A program made the position numbers and the translations under genes. Of a stretch of DNA of 64,000 nucleotides, positions 1 to 10,440 are shown piece after piece; position 1 is the first letter of the stretch, and every line of letters begins with the position of its first letter. The notes under the pieces were generated by a model. The model was not told where the DNA came from, did not search any database, and worked only from the letters and a program-made list of their open reading frames with translations. Source of the stretch: Mycolicibacter kumamotonensis (lineage in GTDB: Bacteria > Actinomycetota > Actinomycetes > Mycobacteriales > Mycobacteriaceae); assembly GCF_002086285.1 (NCBI RefSeq), contig NZ_MVHU01000014.1, forward strand, positions 1 to 64,000, given 5' to 3'.

Positions 1-1
1 C

Positions 2-916
2 ACGGTGGTGACCGCGGCGCTGGGCGATCGGATCCCGGGCACCGCCGCACTGTCGGAGACCCTGCGTCGCCGCCGGGGCCCCGGGGGCCCGGCCGCGCCG
101 CCCGTCGCCTCACCGGAGGAACAGGCCGTCGCCGCCGCGGAACCGTTCGTCGCCCCCGAGCCCGCCGTCCTACCGCTGGCCGAGGCGCTGAAAGACCTGA
201 CCGCGGTCATTCCCGCCGCGCCCGCGCGGCCCCCGGAGCCCGCCGCACAGCCGCCGGTGCAGCCGGCGGTCACCGAGTCCAGCGAGCAGCGCCTGCAGCG
301 CCTGCTGGCCTTCGTGGCCCGTCAGGAACCCGCACTGCGCTGGGCCATCGGCACCTTCGCCGACGGCAGAACCCTGCTGGTCACCGACATCGCCAGCGGG
401 TGGATACCGTCGGGCATCGAGCTGCCGGCCGGGGTGCAGCTACTCGAACCGGGCCGGCGGACCGGGACGGCGACCGAAATGCTGGGCAGCCCGACGGAGT
501 CGGCCTCCTACCATCCGGGCGATCGCCTCGGCTGGGCGAGTGACTTCGCCGAGACGGACGCTTCGGTGCAGCCCCGCGAGCTCACGCCCATCGAAGACCT
601 CGGCTGGCAGCTCAGCGAGGCCACCCACTGGCGCGACGGGCTGCCGCGCATGGCCAACACCCTGGCGAAGGCCGGCTCCGCCGGAACCGGCGTGGTCGAC
701 GCCGAAATCGACCTGCTGCGGGTGCATCTGGACACCATGCGTTACCAGCTGTTGGGACAGTATCCCGACACCGACACCGCCGTGGTGCTCAACTGCATGC
801 TGCTGGCCGCCACCGAGGGTATGGCGACCGGTGACACCGTGTCGGCCAACTACCACTACAGCTGGTTCCGGACGCTCAGCGCACCCGCGGCCGGCCAGTG
901 GGATCCGCAAACGTAA
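2..916 (+). CDS. ESX-associated protein, DUF5631/DUF5632-like C-terminal part (5' end outside window)
   Basis: The reading frame is open from the window edge, so the N-terminus is missing. The visible part starts with about 85 residues rich in Ala and Pro. It continues into a folded region (LQRLLAFVARQ..., then WAIGTFADGRTLLVTD, SGWIPSGIELP, GVQLLEPG) that closely matches the C-terminus of the large protein at 22147-24639 (WAAGLRDDETTIVVATD, GGWIPPTVKLP, GVTLLDP). I recall this arrangement from M. tuberculosis Rv3899c (DUF5631/DUF5632). Its role is unknown; such proteins sit in ESX loci and have a low-complexity middle, as many ESX substrates do. It runs toward the YbaB-like gene 49 bases downstream. 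The family call is fairly secure, the function is not. Confidence 0.7.
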   Translation, partial: TVVTAALGDRIPGTAALSETLRRRRGPGGPAAPPVASPEEQAVAAAEPFVAPEPAVLPLAEALKDLTAVIPAAPARPPEPAAQPPVQPAVTESSEQRLQRLLAFVARQEPALRWAIGTFADGRTLLVTDIASGWIPSGIELPAGVQLLEPGRRTGTATEMLGSPTESASYHPGDRLGWASDFAETDASVQPRELTPIEDLGWQLSEATHWRDGLPRMANTLAKAGSAGTGVVDAEIDLLRVHLDTMRYQLLGQYPDTDTAVVLNCMLLAATEGMATGDTVSANYHYSWFRTLSAPAAGQWDPQT

Positions 917-965
917 CGGCGATGATGAATTGACGCTACTCACACCTGGTCGACATACTTAGCCA

Positions 966-1283
966 ATGTCGGGGCCGGACAGCCGCGCGGAGCTCAGCGA
1001 CAAGGACCTCGTTGAGTCCGTGTTGCGGGATCTTCGTGAGGCTGCCGAGAAATGGGAAGCCCTGGTCGCCGAGGCCGAGAACACCACCTACAGTGTCGAT
1101 CTCGGAGATGTCCGTGCCGTGGCCAACGCCGACGGTCGACTGTTGGAGCTGACGCTGCATCCGTGTGTGGTCAGCGACTACACCTACAGCGAACTGGCGG
1201 ACCGGCTCAACGTCGTCTTCACCGCACTGCGCGAAGAGGCCGAGTCCGATTTCGTCGCCCGATACGGCAGCACGCCGATCTGA
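966..1283 (+). CDS. YbaB/EbfC-family protein, EspL-like
   Basis: 105 residues. An N-terminal amphipathic helix (roughly residues 8-40) is followed by a strand-rich segment (TYSVDLGDVRAVANADGRLLELTL) and a C-terminal helix. This is the layout of the YbaB/EbfC nucleoid-associated fold and of the small ESX proteins of the EspL type. The ATG at 966 follows the preceding gene by 49 bases in the same direction, so the two are probably cotranscribed. It ends 7 bases before the convergent eccA2 stop. In ESX-1, EspL is needed for stability of secreted partners; transferring that role here is inference. It is not the ESX-1 espL itself as I recall that sequence. Confidence 0.6.
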   Translation: MSGPDSRAELSDKDLVESVLRDLREAAEKWEALVAEAENTTYSVDLGDVRAVANADGRLLELTLHPCVVSDYTYSELADRLNVVFTALREEAESDFVARYGSTPI

Positions 1284-1290
1284 CGGCGGC

Positions 1291-3132
1291 CTACCAGGTG
1301 ATGGCGGCCATCTCGCGTTTCGTGTCGCACACGGCGCGAACGGCGGCGTCGATGTCGGCGGCCGTGATGGTCTTGAGGTCGTCGATCGTCACCGGGTGAC
1401 CGGCGCGCTTCTGCGCCGCCACCCGGGTGTCGCGGGCCAGTTCGGCTTCCTCGATCACGTTCCGGGCGAACCGGCCGTTGTGCATGACGTTGATGCCATG
1501 CTCGCCGCGCGGGCTGACGTAGGCGCGAATAGTGGTCGCCATATCCAGGAACCGCTGCCGCGCTTCCGGGTTCAGCTCGGTAGCGCGACTGGAACCGTAC
1601 CGTTCACCGATTTCGACTATCTCTTCGGGCGAGTAGGACTCGAACCGGATCTTGCGGTTGAACCGGCTCGCCAATCCGGGGTTGACGGTGAGGAATTCGT
1701 CGACCTGGTCCTCGTATCCGGCGGCGAGGAAGCAGAAGTCGAAGCGGTGTTTCTCCAGCGCGATCAGCAGCTGGTTGACGGCCTCCATGCCGATCATGTC
1801 CGGCGTCCCGTCCTGGTGGCGTTCCACCAGCGAATAGAACTCGTCCATGAAAAGGATTCCGCCCAGGGCCTTTTCGATCAGCTCATTGGTCTTCGGACCC
1901 GAGGAACCGATGTGTTCGCCACAGAAGTCCGAACGCCGCACCTCGGTGATCTCCGGATTGCGGACGATGCCCATTCCCGCGTAGATCTTGCCCAGCGCCT
2001 CGGCGGTGGTGGTCTTACCGGTGCCGGGCGGGCCGACCAGCAGCATGTGGTTGGTCTGTCCTTCCACCGGCAGACCGTGTTCCAAACGCATGGCCCGGAT
2101 TTCGAGCTGGTCCTCCAGGGCCTTCACCGCGCGTTTGACCTCGGCCAGCCCGACCTGCTTCTCCAACTCGGCGCGGCCCTGCGCCAGCAGCTCGGCGCGG
2201 CGGTCCAGCGCGTTGTCCTCGTCGAGTTCGGCCCGGCTTTTCGCCGAATCGGCATCCCAGCGGTCGGTGCGGCTGTCGATGATCTGTTCCTCGGTGACCA
2301 CCAGGCGCAGATTGGGCTCGGCGAGTGCGGCCTTGGCCGGCTCGGTCAGCACCCCGTTGATCGCGGCCTTGGACAACCAGACCTGGGCCCTGTCCTCCTC
2401 GCCGAGCTGACGGTGCACCATCCCGCGGACGTAGGCCAAATCCGCGGCCAGCAGCGGGATTTCGCTCGGGTTGATCGACGCCGTCAACACCCCCGCGGAA
2501 AACCGCTCCGAGGAGCGCGCCTGCCCGGCGATGTCGACACGATCCAGCCAGTCCAACGCCACCCGGCCCTGGCCCAGATGCGCGGCCGCGTAGGCGGCCA
2601 GCGCGCAGACCGACGCGGTGACCGCGGGCATGACGATCGCCCGCTCGGGTAGTTCCTCGGCGGCGACCGTCAGCAGATCCGGCCAGCGCTGCGTGACGAA
2701 CATCAGGTAGGCGCGAGCCAGCTGGTGCCACTGGTGGTTGATCCAGCTGTCCAGCAGACTCTGGTCGGCCAGCAGCGCGTCGGCGCGTTCGTATTCCCCG
2801 GCCACCGTCAGCGCTGAGGCCAACGCCAGCCCCACGTGCGAGGCGTCGGTGACCGTGATCGACAGGTAGGGCCCCAGCGGAATCTGGGCGGCCAGGTGCC
2901 GGCCCAGCCGGGTGGTCTCCTTGTGCAGCCAGTCGCTGTTGGCGTAGAGCCGCTTGAGCGTGTCCAACGAGGTGTCACCGCAGGCGATGCGGCCCAGCCA
3001 CGCGTCGGCCATGGAGGGATCGGCTTCGGTTGCCGCCACGAACTCGGCCTGGGCTTCGGGGGAGCCGTACCGTCCGTCCATGCTCACCATGGCCCGGTCG
3101 AAGTGCCGGCGGGCCGCCAGCAAGTCACTCAA
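1291..3132 (-). CDS. eccA2: ESX-2 AAA+ ATPase EccA2
   Basis: 613 residues, the usual EccA length. The first ~300 residues are helical and TPR-like. A CbxX/CfxQ-type AAA+ domain follows, with Walker A GPPGTGKT (about residue 366), Walker B GGILFMDEF (about 424) and a downstream sensor/arginine region (NPGLASRFNRKIRF). EccA proteins are cytosolic ATPases of type VII secretion thought to act on substrates or chaperones such as EspG; this is family knowledge. It is the last gene of the minus-strand ESX-2 operon, 60 bases after eccE2. Its position at the 3' end next to eccE, rather than at the 5' end as in ESX-3, matches my memory of ESX-2 (Rv3884c). Confidence 0.93.
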   Translation of the reverse strand: MSDLLAARRHFDRAMVSMDGRYGSPEAQAEFVAATEADPSMADAWLGRIACGDTSLDTLKRLYANSDWLHKETTRLGRHLAAQIPLGPYLSITVTDASHVGLALASALTVAGEYERADALLADQSLLDSWINHQWHQLARAYLMFVTQRWPDLLTVAAEELPERAIVMPAVTASVCALAAYAAAHLGQGRVALDWLDRVDIAGQARSSERFSAGVLTASINPSEIPLLAADLAYVRGMVHRQLGEEDRAQVWLSKAAINGVLTEPAKAALAEPNLRLVVTEEQIIDSRTDRWDADSAKSRAELDEDNALDRRAELLAQGRAELEKQVGLAEVKRAVKALEDQLEIRAMRLEHGLPVEGQTNHMLLVGPPGTGKTTTAEALGKIYAGMGIVRNPEITEVRRSDFCGEHIGSSGPKTNELIEKALGGILFMDEFYSLVERHQDGTPDMIGMEAVNQLLIALEKHRFDFCFLAAGYEDQVDEFLTVNPGLASRFNRKIRFESYSPEEIVEIGERYGSSRATELNPEARQRFLDMATTIRAYVSPRGEHGINVMHNGRFARNVIEEAELARDTRVAAQKRAGHPVTIDDLKTITAADIDAAVRAVCDTKREMAAITW

Positions 3133-3192
3133 TGTCTGTCGTCCTCTGTCGCATGTACGGGTTGTCGGGGCTGCCTGCGGTCCGGCGGAGTG

Positions 3193-4752
3193 TCATCGTG
3201 ACGACATCGGCGCCAGCGCCTCCGGGCTGCAGTACCGGTTTTCCGCCCGGAACAACTCCACCGTAGCCAGCCATGATCGTCCCCCCGCGGCAACCCGTAC
3301 GGCGGTCCGGTCGATCTGCTCGATGCACACCTCGACCGCATCCGGTGGCGGCGGAGGCGTCCCGGGCGGTGCCACGGTGATGACGGTCGCCGGGCGCGGT
3401 GACGGGGCGATCGGCCCGTCGACCACACTGACCGTGCTGCGCGGCGTCGGCCTCGACTCGCCCACCACCGACACCTCGGGCATCCGGACGCTGGCCCAGC
3501 GCGCCTTGTCGCGGGTGTGCACACAAACGCGCTCCCCGGCCCCGACGGCGCGGATGATGATCCGCTTCGCGATCAGGTCCTCGGCGGCGATGAACACCCG
3601 GCTCAGCTCGCCGGAGTCGGTCAGCGGAACCATCAGCCGATCGCCGTTGGCCAGCTTTCCGATCAGGACACCCGACGGGCCGATCTCGACGGGCAGGCTG
3701 TCCGGCAGTGGTCCCGGCCGAAGTCCGCGCAGGTGCGGGCGGGGCGCGCACATGTTGGCCTCCACGGCGGCGGCCTGCTCACCGTTGAGCCGCCGCAGCA
3801 CGACCGCCGGGGGCGTGGGTGCCGGCTGCGGGGTCTGCAGGGTGACGGTGGCCGTGCACGTGGCATCCGGGAAGACCGTGACGTTCTGGACCACCTCGTC
3901 GACGGGCAAGGTCCAGACCTGGGCCAGCAGTTGCGCGTTGATCTCGTGGGGCGGGTAGGCATAGGTGGTCACCCAGCCGCCCTCGGCGCGCAGCGATTTC
4001 CAGCGCTCGGCGTCGGCCAGCAGCAACGCACCACCGAGCCGGCGATCCAGTTCCACCAGATCGCTGGCGGTGGCGACCCGTGCGCGCAGTCCCTCGCAAC
4101 GCAACAGGCCGGCGATCCGCTGGGCGACGGCGACCGCGGTGGCACCCAGGGTGGTGCGCCACCGCAGCGCGGCGGTGTTGTCGATGACCCGCAACCGCAG
4201 CAGCAGCCAGGTATCGCGTTGGCCGGCGTAGGGCGGTGTGCCGATCTCGGTGTCATAGACCCGCGGATAGTCGCCGGTGGTGGCGCGGCGTGCGCCGATG
4301 CTGATCACGCTCATCGACTCCAGCACCAACCCGAGCGCGTGCCGCAGCATCGGCAGCAGGGCGGCGACGTCGATGACATTGTCGGTCTCCACGTTCACCG
4401 ACCCGGTGGCGACGGTGGCGGTGTGCGCCCGGCCCAGCAGGTGAACGGCTACTACCGCCACGCCGTCCTGGATGCGGACCCCGCCCCCGGCGCGGTTGTT
4501 GGCCACCGTGATCGGCTCGGCCCAGCCCGTCGCCGTCCGTCGCCGAAGCCGCAGCAGCGCCCAGGACCAGGCCGGTTGGCCCCACCACGGCACCAGCACC
4601 AGCAGCACCGCGAGCGGCACGGCGACCGCGACACCGATCAGGCCGCCGAACGCCCACCCCGCCATCCCACACAGCGCGACCGCCGTGGCGCACAGCAACC
4701 GCCGATTGCTCGAGGCGCTGAACCCGGTCAGCCGGACCCGGTCCTGACTCAC
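3193..4752 (-). CDS. eccE2: ESX-2 membrane component EccE2
   Basis: 519 residues from a GTG at 4752 whose bases overlap the mycP2 stop (GTGA arrangement). That overlap fixes the start and indicates translational coupling. Two adjacent hydrophobic segments lie near the N-terminus ([19 protein letters not shown] and [18 protein letters not shown]), followed by a long soluble domain, as in EccE proteins. EccE is a peripheral subunit of the EccBCDE membrane complex. The protein is divergent in sequence, as EccE usually is, so the call relies on topology and on its place between mycP and eccA. Confidence 0.87.
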   Translation of the reverse strand: MSQDRVRLTGFSASSNRRLLCATAVALCGMAGWAFGGLIGVAVAVPLAVLLVLVPWWGQPAWSWALLRLRRRTATGWAEPITVANNRAGGGVRIQDGVAVVAVHLLGRAHTATVATGSVNVETDNVIDVAALLPMLRHALGLVLESMSVISIGARRATTGDYPRVYDTEIGTPPYAGQRDTWLLLRLRVIDNTAALRWRTTLGATAVAVAQRIAGLLRCEGLRARVATASDLVELDRRLGGALLLADAERWKSLRAEGGWVTTYAYPPHEINAQLLAQVWTLPVDEVVQNVTVFPDATCTATVTLQTPQPAPTPPAVVLRRLNGEQAAAVEANMCAPRPHLRGLRPGPLPDSLPVEIGPSGVLIGKLANGDRLMVPLTDSGELSRVFIAAEDLIAKRIIIRAVGAGERVCVHTRDKARWASVRMPEVSVVGESRPTPRSTVSVVDGPIAPSPRPATVITVAPPGTPPPPPDAVEVCIEQIDRTAVRVAAGGRSWLATVELFRAENRYCSPEALAPMSSR

Positions 4753-6428
4753 TTGAGGGCCCTTCGGATCCGGGCGGTGACGGCGGCGGCCAGCACCGCG
4801 GCGGCGATCGCGCCGAGGAATCCGAGGGCAACGGTGCGGGCGCGATGATCCGGCGGTGGCGGGGGTGCCGCCGGGGTGATGACACGGCTCTGCGATCCCG
4901 GTGCCACCGGTTCGCCCGGCGGCACGTTGAACGTCAGCGCCGCCACCGGGTCGATCAGCCCGTAACCCACCCGGTTGTCCACCCCGGCGGGCGGGTTGTG
5001 TGCGGTCTGCACGATCCGGTTGATGACCTGGTGCGCGGTGAGCTGAGGATATTTGGCCCGCACCAGGGCGGCGACCCCGCTGACGTAAGCCGCGGAGAAG
5101 CTGGTCCCCCAGAACGGCATGTTCTTCTCGCCCACCCGGACCGGGGGATAGGCGTTGACCGGTCCGCCACCCTGCGGGGACAGCCCCATGACATGGGTGG
5201 CCGGCGCGGCCACTCCCACCCACGGCCCGGACATGCTCTTGTCGATCGGCGCCCCCGTGGCGTCCACGCCGCCGACGGACAGCACGTAGTCGGAGAACCA
5301 CGACGGGCTCGAGATCACCTTGACCTGGTTCCAGTCCCGGGGATCGCCGGGGTTGAGCGGGTCGAACATCGGGTTGTTGGCGCAGCCGGCCTCGCCGACG
5401 TTGCCGGCGGCCGTGACGATCACCGCGTCCTTGACGGTTGAGGCGTACCACAGCGCCGCCCCCAGGGCCCGCTGGTCGAGCGCGGCCGCCACCGAAACGC
5501 ACGAGGTCACCGAGATGTTGATCACCTTGGCGCCCATGTCGGCCGCGTGGACGACGGCTCGGGCCAGCGTGGCCAGCGTGCCGGCCTTGACCCGCTCATC
5601 GTCGTAGCCGAACCGTTGCGGGTTGACCGGCTCGAAGGCCCGCGAGGACTGGCGGATCGCGATGATCCTCGCGTGCGGGGCGACGCCGACGACACCGTCC
5701 GGAGCGCCCGGCGGGGGCGGCGGGACCGCGGGTTCGTCCTCGGTCTGCGGATCCGGCGGGCCGGAGGCCGGCGCCATGGCGCCCTCGTCCGGGGGCGGCG
5801 GAGGTGGAGGCGGCGGTGGCACGGTCTGGGTGATGGTCACCGGCGCCGGTGCCGGGGGAGGCGCCGGCGGCCCGGGAAGGTCCGCGGGCGGCGGCGGCTC
5901 GCCGATGCTGGGCGGCGGGCCGGCCGGCGGTGGGAAGGCGGGAACCTCGGGCATCGGGCGGGGCATCGGCAGCACACCCTGCGGGGCCGCGGCGATGATC
6001 GACGCGGCGATCGTGCCGTGGGCGTCGCAGTCCTGCAGTCCGCCCAGGCCTTCGGCGCCGCCCATGATGTAGTCGCCGCCGGCGATCGCCGGCAGCCGTG
6101 GATTCGGTGTGACCCCGGTGTCGATGACCGCCACCGGCACACCGTTGCCGGTGGAGTACTGCCACGCGGCGGCGATGCCCAGCATGTCGAACCCGGGTGC
6201 AAGCTGCGCGACGTCGGGGTTGCTGACCGTGATCGGCACGCTGCAGGAATTCGAGCGGCGCATCGGCTGATCCGGGCCGGGCGGGCCGTCGGGCGGCGCC
6301 ATGGCGGGATCCACCGACGGCGGTTCGATCGCGCGGGCCATCGGGGGGACGTCGGCGAGGCCGGCCAGCAGCACCACGGCGGTCAGCGCGACAAGCCGGG
6401 TGCGCAGCCGGCTCAGTTGCGCACCCAC
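4749..6428 (-). CDS. mycP2: ESX-2 mycosin, subtilisin-like membrane protease MycP2
   Basis: 559 residues. The GTG at 6428 overlaps the last 16 bases of eccD2; the open frame runs further upstream only because it shadows eccD2. An N-terminal signal sequence ([18 protein letters not shown]) is followed by the subtilisin triad: Asp in VIDTGV (about 102), His in CDAHGTIA (about 136) and Ser in [11 protein letters not shown] (about 441). A C-terminal membrane helix ([20 protein letters not shown]) anchors the protein on the outer face of the plasma membrane. Mycosins stabilise the ESX complex and can cleave substrates. Odd feature: a long Pro-rich insert, about residues 155-245 and including a run of ten prolines, lies between the His and Ser motifs. 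Confidence 0.93.
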   Translation of the reverse strand: MGAQLSRLRTRLVALTAVVLLAGLADVPPMARAIEPPSVDPAMAPPDGPPGPDQPMRRSNSCSVPITVSNPDVAQLAPGFDMLGIAAAWQYSTGNGVPVAVIDTGVTPNPRLPAIAGGDYIMGGAEGLGGLQDCDAHGTIAASIIAAAPQGVLPMPRPMPEVPAFPPPAGPPPSIGEPPPPADLPGPPAPPPAPAPVTITQTVPPPPPPPPPPDEGAMAPASGPPDPQTEDEPAVPPPPPGAPDGVVGVAPHARIIAIRQSSRAFEPVNPQRFGYDDERVKAGTLATLARAVVHAADMGAKVINISVTSCVSVAAALDQRALGAALWYASTVKDAVIVTAAGNVGEAGCANNPMFDPLNPGDPRDWNQVKVISSPSWFSDYVLSVGGVDATGAPIDKSMSGPWVGVAAPATHVMGLSPQGGGPVNAYPPVRVGEKNMPFWGTSFSAAYVSGVAALVRAKYPQLTAHQVINRIVQTAHNPPAGVDNRVGYGLIDPVAALTFNVPPGEPVAPGSQSRVITPAAPPPPPDHRARTVALGFLGAIAAAVLAAAVTARIRRALK

Positions 6429-8008
6429 ACGAACAGTCCTCCCAGCCAGGCTCCGAGCACCCCCACCACGATGAACGCCAACACCTCCAGCCATTCGACC
6501 GCCAGCCGAATCCACGGGACGAACTTCGTCTCGGGCACCAGCAGACCCGCGGCCAGGCCGAGTGCGGCGAACACCGCCACCGCCGCCGCCGGCCACAGGA
6601 AACCGCCGGCGGTGTAACCGGGAGCCGCCAGGGCGTACTTGGTGATCCCGACGAGCACCGCGGCACACGCGCCGCCTACCAGGGCGATCGCCTGGACCCG
6701 GCCGGCGAATCCGCGGCCCTGGGTGATGAACAGTCCGGCGGCCAGCCCGCACAGGGCCACCGCGGCGCGCTGGTGGGTCGAACCCGGTGCCAGCACCATC
6801 CACACCGCGATCGGCAATGTCGCCGCGATCGCCACACACATACCGACCTGCACCGCATTGATCAGTCGCGCCGACGCCGCGATCGCCGCTCCCCGCGCCG
6901 TGATGTCGACCAGGTCGTCTTCGTCGTCCTCGTCCTCGGGGGCGACCGGCGAGACGGTGTCGATCGGCATGTTGGCGCGGCGGGCGAACAGATCCCGCCC
7001 GGTGATCGAGCCGAAATACGGCGGCCGGACCCGCGCCACCCACAGCGCGATCGTGGGCGCCAGGCGCACCAGCATCAGCAGGCCGAGCAGCACGCAGATA
7101 CCGATGACCTGCGGCGACACCGGATGCCACATCCGCGCTGCCGCCACCGCCCCGCCGATCCCGCTTGCGGTGACGACCGCGGTGGCCACCGCGGTCTGCG
7201 AACGCAGCAGGACGCTGAGCGCGATCGCGCCCATCGCCAGGACCGTCACGCCGATCAACAGGTGGGGCGCGCCCAGCCGCCCGGGGGCCGCGCACAGCGC
7301 CGCGCCGGACAGCGCGATCACCGCCAGCCAGCCGAATCCGCTGAACAGGTCGGCCCGCGCGGGCCAGCTCCGGCGGACCACCGCGGCGCCCAGCGTCAGC
7401 AGGCCGCCGAGGCCGGCCAGCACCACGGCCGGGGGCCAGCTGTCGCTGAAGGTGCGGGCCCGCACCGCCAGCGCGAAGAGCACGACGACCGCCATCGCCA
7501 GCAGCCCGATCGCGGTGTGTGCCGCCGTCACCGCCGTGACCGGCGCGAACATCCGGTCGACCTTCACATTGAGCAACCGGGTGACGGTCTGCTCGTCGAC
7601 CTTGTGTCCGCATTCGGAGCACTGAATCTCCGGTTGCGTGCCGAGCCGGCGGGCCGTCGCGGCCAGCGCACTCGACAGCGACTCGTATTGCGGCTCGAAC
7701 GAGTCACCGCCGACCACCGGCACCAGAACCAGCGTGTCGCCATCTTGCACGCCGAGGTCATCGAGGCTGCGAGTGATATCCAAGCGGACCCCGTTGACTT
7801 TATGCAGTTCGTAGCCTCCCGGCGGGAGTGCGACGCCGTCGAAGCCGTGATGCTTCAAATCCTCGTCGAGGAGCTCGACCATTCCCTCGAAGAATTCCTC
7901 GACCGGAATTCCGGCCGGGAAGACCTGTGACACGAGGTGTTTATCGTAGGCGAGGCTGACTGCGCAGCGGGCCGGGAACGCGACTTTAGCCGGTGTCGGG
8001 GTGGTCAC
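6413..8008 (-). CDS. eccD2: ESX-2 membrane channel component EccD2
   Basis: 531 residues. An N-terminal ubiquitin-like cytosolic domain (about residues 1-105) precedes a chain of about eleven hydrophobic segments that fills the rest of the protein, the EccD architecture. EccD forms the main membrane barrel of the type VII complex. A short acidic stretch ([12 protein letters not shown]) lies between helices. A single CxxC (CSECGH) lies just before the first membrane region; I do not know a role for it. The gene follows the MinD-like gene by 5 bases and overlaps mycP2. Confidence 0.93.
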   Translation of the reverse strand: MTTPTPAKVAFPARCAVSLAYDKHLVSQVFPAGIPVEEFFEGMVELLDEDLKHHGFDGVALPPGGYELHKVNGVRLDITRSLDDLGVQDGDTLVLVPVVGGDSFEPQYESLSSALAATARRLGTQPEIQCSECGHKVDEQTVTRLLNVKVDRMFAPVTAVTAAHTAIGLLAMAVVVLFALAVRARTFSDSWPPAVVLAGLGGLLTLGAAVVRRSWPARADLFSGFGWLAVIALSGAALCAAPGRLGAPHLLIGVTVLAMGAIALSVLLRSQTAVATAVVTASGIGGAVAAARMWHPVSPQVIGICVLLGLLMLVRLAPTIALWVARVRPPYFGSITGRDLFARRANMPIDTVSPVAPEDEDDEDDLVDITARGAAIAASARLINAVQVGMCVAIAATLPIAVWMVLAPGSTHQRAAVALCGLAAGLFITQGRGFAGRVQAIALVGGACAAVLVGITKYALAAPGYTAGGFLWPAAAVAVFAALGLAAGLLVPETKFVPWIRLAVEWLEVLAFIVVGVLGAWLGGLFVWVRN

Positions 8009-8013
8009 CGCGA

Positions 8014-9030
8014 CTACCTTTCAGTGTCCGGCACGAATTTGTCGGCCAAACCGGCAGTTATTTCGAATAGCCGCAGCCGTGTCTTTTTCTTGACCTCATG
8101 GTGGACATCGATTATGCCGCCCTTAGCCAGATGGGCGTCATAAGGCATGACTTCCACCGTGGCACCGGTTTTGCTGAACCGCTCGGTCAAATAGGCGACG
8201 GCGGCGCTGTCCTCGATGGGGGAGGAGTGGTTCAGGATCACCGTCGCTCGCGACACCAGCTCGTGGTAGCCCTGAGCGGCCAGATAGTCGACCGCACGCA
8301 GCACCGGCCGGGAACGGTCGGCGGTGATCCCGGCGACGAAGACCAGCGTGTCGGTGTTCTCCAGCACCGGCTTCATCACCGGGTGTTCCAGGTCGGCCGC
8401 GGTGTCGACGATGATGACGTTGTGAGTTCGGCGCAGCCGCGACAGCACCCCGCTGAACATGGCCGGGACGAGCGGGCGAAGCTGATCGGAGGTGCGGTTG
8501 CCGGCCAGCACGTCCAAGCCGACCGCATTTTGCCCAAGGTGTTCGCGGATATCGGAATATCCCTGCACATCGGTGTCGCTCAGAACGGCCGAGTAGTCAC
8601 CGGGCGGGTGCTCGTCGATGCGATCCGACAGGGTCCCGAAGCCCGGGACGGCGTCAATGGCGATCACATTCTCGGGACGGCATTCGCGGAAGACACTGCC
8701 GATGGAGGCGGCCATGGTCGTCACGCCGGTCCCGCCTTTTCCCGACACCAGGGTGATCACGTACTGGCGGCGGATGTGGCGCCGAATTCTATTGCGCAGG
8801 TCTCGGTAATGCCGTTCGCGCGGGGATTCCCCCGGATTGATCACCTTTGCTGAGGCCACATACACCAGTTTGCGCCAGCCCGAGCCGGGCGGAATCTTGC
8901 GTGGCGTCGCCAGGTCGGAAATGCGCATGGAGTCCGATACGGAATCCCGGTAGCGGTGGCCGGTTCCGGGATCCCGGCGCCCGGATGCGCCTTCGTCAGG
9001 CATATTGGGGCTATTCCATGGGCTCGTCAC
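8014..9030 (-). CDS. MinD/ParA-like ATPase of the ESX-2 locus (EspI/Rv3888c type)
   Basis: 338 residues. After a polar, disordered-looking N-terminus of about 85 residues comes a SIMIBI P-loop: deviant Walker [11 protein letters not shown] (about residue 96), the Asp of [11 protein letters not shown], and VIIVDTAAD. This is the MinD/ParA/EspI group. Such proteins sit in ESX loci between espG and eccD and are proposed to modulate secretion in response to nucleotide state. In M. tuberculosis ESX-2 I recall Rv3888c here. The 94-base AT-rich spacer upstream separates it from espG2, so it may have its own promoter. Confidence 0.82.
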   Translation of the reverse strand: MTSPWNSPNMPDEGASGRRDPGTGHRYRDSVSDSMRISDLATPRKIPPGSGWRKLVYVASAKVINPGESPRERHYRDLRNRIRRHIRRQYVITLVSGKGGTGVTTMAASIGSVFRECRPENVIAIDAVPGFGTLSDRIDEHPPGDYSAVLSDTDVQGYSDIREHLGQNAVGLDVLAGNRTSDQLRPLVPAMFSGVLSRLRRTHNVIIVDTAADLEHPVMKPVLENTDTLVFVAGITADRSRPVLRAVDYLAAQGYHELVSRATVILNHSSPIEDSAAVAYLTERFSKTGATVEVMPYDAHLAKGGIIDVHHEVKKKTRLRLFEITAGLADKFVPDTER

Positions 9031-9124
9031 GTGCGTGATGTTAACACGATTACGGATACCTCGTTTGCAATGATTCTTACGACCGACAGTAATATTTGAG
9101 AATGGTGTTCAGGCAAATTCACGG
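9031..9124 (-). promoter_or_regulatory. AT-rich spacer inside the ESX-2 operon, possible internal promoter
   Basis: This is the only clearly AT-rich stretch of the operon. It lies directly upstream of the MinD-like gene start and downstream of the espG2 stop. Several TAnnnT-type hexamers are present, but no convincing -35/-10 pair could be fixed, so the promoter call is weak. Confidence 0.25.
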
Positions 9125-9973
9125 TTACACAACCCGCCGGTGTGAATGCCAGTCCGCACCGGCCGGCAGCCGCTGGATAAGCCGCAGGATCGCATTGGCG
9201 ACATCAGCCCGGGACCCCGGGGACACGATCTGATAGCGCCGGCCCCCGTTGTCGATGTTCTCCACACAGACCCGCCCGGCCGGGGTGTCAGAGATCAGCA
9301 CGGCGGTGTCGCCGATGGCCATTCGGGCCAGCTCCTCGGGCCCGGCCCCGGGCTGCAGCGCGACGATGTTGGCCTGCCCGGACACCTCCGGGTCAGCGGC
9401 CATCAGCAGCGTCTGCTGCTGGTCGATATCGAGCCGTTGATCCGCCAGGTACTTGCGCAGGCCGTCGTGGTCGCGCACCCGGTCGAGTAACTCCTGGGTG
9501 TCGAGGGTGACCGGACGCAGCGGGGCGGCGTCGGTGACGCCGCAGAGCCGCTCGATCTGACCGACGACCAGATCCCCGGCCGCCGCCTGATCGCCCGCGG
9601 TGCCGGCCGGATACAACCGCACCTCCTGGTCGTGGCGCTCCAGGACCACCCACCAGGAGGCGAACCGGTTGATCGAGACCCGCGTCATGTGTTGCGGGTC
9701 GCCGTAGGGCCGTCCGGGGAAATTCAGTTGCAGCAGCAGGGCGACGTCGCGGCGCATGATCACCGTCAGCCATTCGCGGATCATCGGGTCCGCCTCGCCC
9801 TGGCCGTCGAGTGCACCGATCTCGGTCAGTTCCTCGGCGATCGGATGCTGCCGTGCCCGCTCGGCGGTGTCCACCCGCGGCAGCAGCGGCCGCAGGCCCA
9901 GCTCGGGGCAGAGCGTCTCGATCCCGGTCACAGCCTGCAGAACCCACAGCCCGTCAAGGGTCGTCGTCAACAT
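9125..9973 (-). CDS. espG2: ESX-2 PE/PPE chaperone EspG2
   Basis: 282 residues, normal for EspG. The N-terminus (LTTTLDGLWVLQAVTGIETLCPELGLRP) and the C-terminal RADVANAILRLIQRLP helix fit the family. EspG binds the tip of the PPE protein of a PE-PPE dimer in the cytosol and keeps it soluble for its own ESX system. It follows esxC by 140 bases, and a PE-PPE pair is encoded in the same operon. The order esxC-espG-MinD-like-eccD is that of ESX-2. Confidence 0.9.
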   Translation of the reverse strand: MLTTTLDGLWVLQAVTGIETLCPELGLRPLLPRVDTAERARQHPIAEELTEIGALDGQGEADPMIREWLTVIMRRDVALLLQLNFPGRPYGDPQHMTRVSINRFASWWVVLERHDQEVRLYPAGTAGDQAAAGDLVVGQIERLCGVTDAAPLRPVTLDTQELLDRVRDHDGLRKYLADQRLDIDQQQTLLMAADPEVSGQANIVALQPGAGPEELARMAIGDTAVLISDTPAGRVCVENIDNGGRRYQIVSPGSRADVANAILRLIQRLPAGADWHSHRRVV

Positions 9974-10113
9974 GTCACTGCCGCCTCACCCGTGCGTAGT
10001 CAGCCTCGAACGCGAAATGGGGTATCTGCGCCTGTCGCGCCGACACCCCACTTCGTCATCGTTACGTGGTCACCCCGCGATGGGCACCGCGATCCCGGCG
10101 CCCGCGGCGGTGG

Positions 10114-10401
10114 TCAGAAAAGGCTGTTGATCGTCTGGTCTGTCTGCATGGCCCCTTCCAGCACGGAGCCGATGGTCGAACCGTGCTGGCCGATGGTCTC
10201 GATCAGGCCCTGCAGACCGGAGAGCATCTGCGCCTGCGCCTCGAAGAAACCGGTGGCGCCGTGGCCGGCGAAGTATTCGGTCAGCATCTGGGTGAGCTGG
10301 TGGGCGTCGGAGTGGATCTGGTCGAGGGTGCCGGCGCTGCTGATCACGCTGTGGGCTTGGTCGGATACCGGACCGGGGTTATAGGTGATGCCGTCAGCCA
10401 T
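10114..10401 (-). CDS. esxC: ESX-2 WXG100-family secreted protein EsxC
   Basis: 95 residues from the ATG at 10401, the same length as M. tuberculosis EsxC as I remember it. Long blocks agree with that sequence (AQAQMLSGLQGLIET, ITYNPG, the C-terminal Leu-Phe). Two helices are joined by a turn where the usual Trp-x-Gly is replaced by His-x-Gly-containing residues (AGHGATGFF). It forms a presumed heterodimer with EsxD, encoded 39 bases upstream. No Tyr-xxx-Asp/Glu export signal is visible at its C-terminus. The identity of this gene is the strongest evidence that the locus is ESX-2. Confidence 0.93.
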   Translation of the reverse strand: MADGITYNPGPVSDQAHSVISSAGTLDQIHSDAHQLTQMLTEYFAGHGATGFFEAQAQMLSGLQGLIETIGQHGSTIGSVLEGAMQTDQTINSLF

Positions 10402-10440
10402 GGGGATCGTTGTCCTTTCGAGTACGGGGGTCAAGGAGGC

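Noticed and set aside
2..916. Identification as EspK of ESX-1
   Set aside because: An EspK next to an EspL-like gene was considered, but the C-terminus matches the Rv3899c-type protein at 22147 better than my memory of EspK.
1165..2652. 495-codon open frame on the plus strand opposite eccA2
   Set aside because: Antisense shadow of a clearly conserved gene; high GC leaves long open frames. Its composition is rich in Arg, Gly and Val with no domain.
6429..7622. Upstream extension of mycP2 over eccD2
   Set aside because: The extra 398 residues are an eccD2 shadow; the signal peptide fixes the GTG at 6428.
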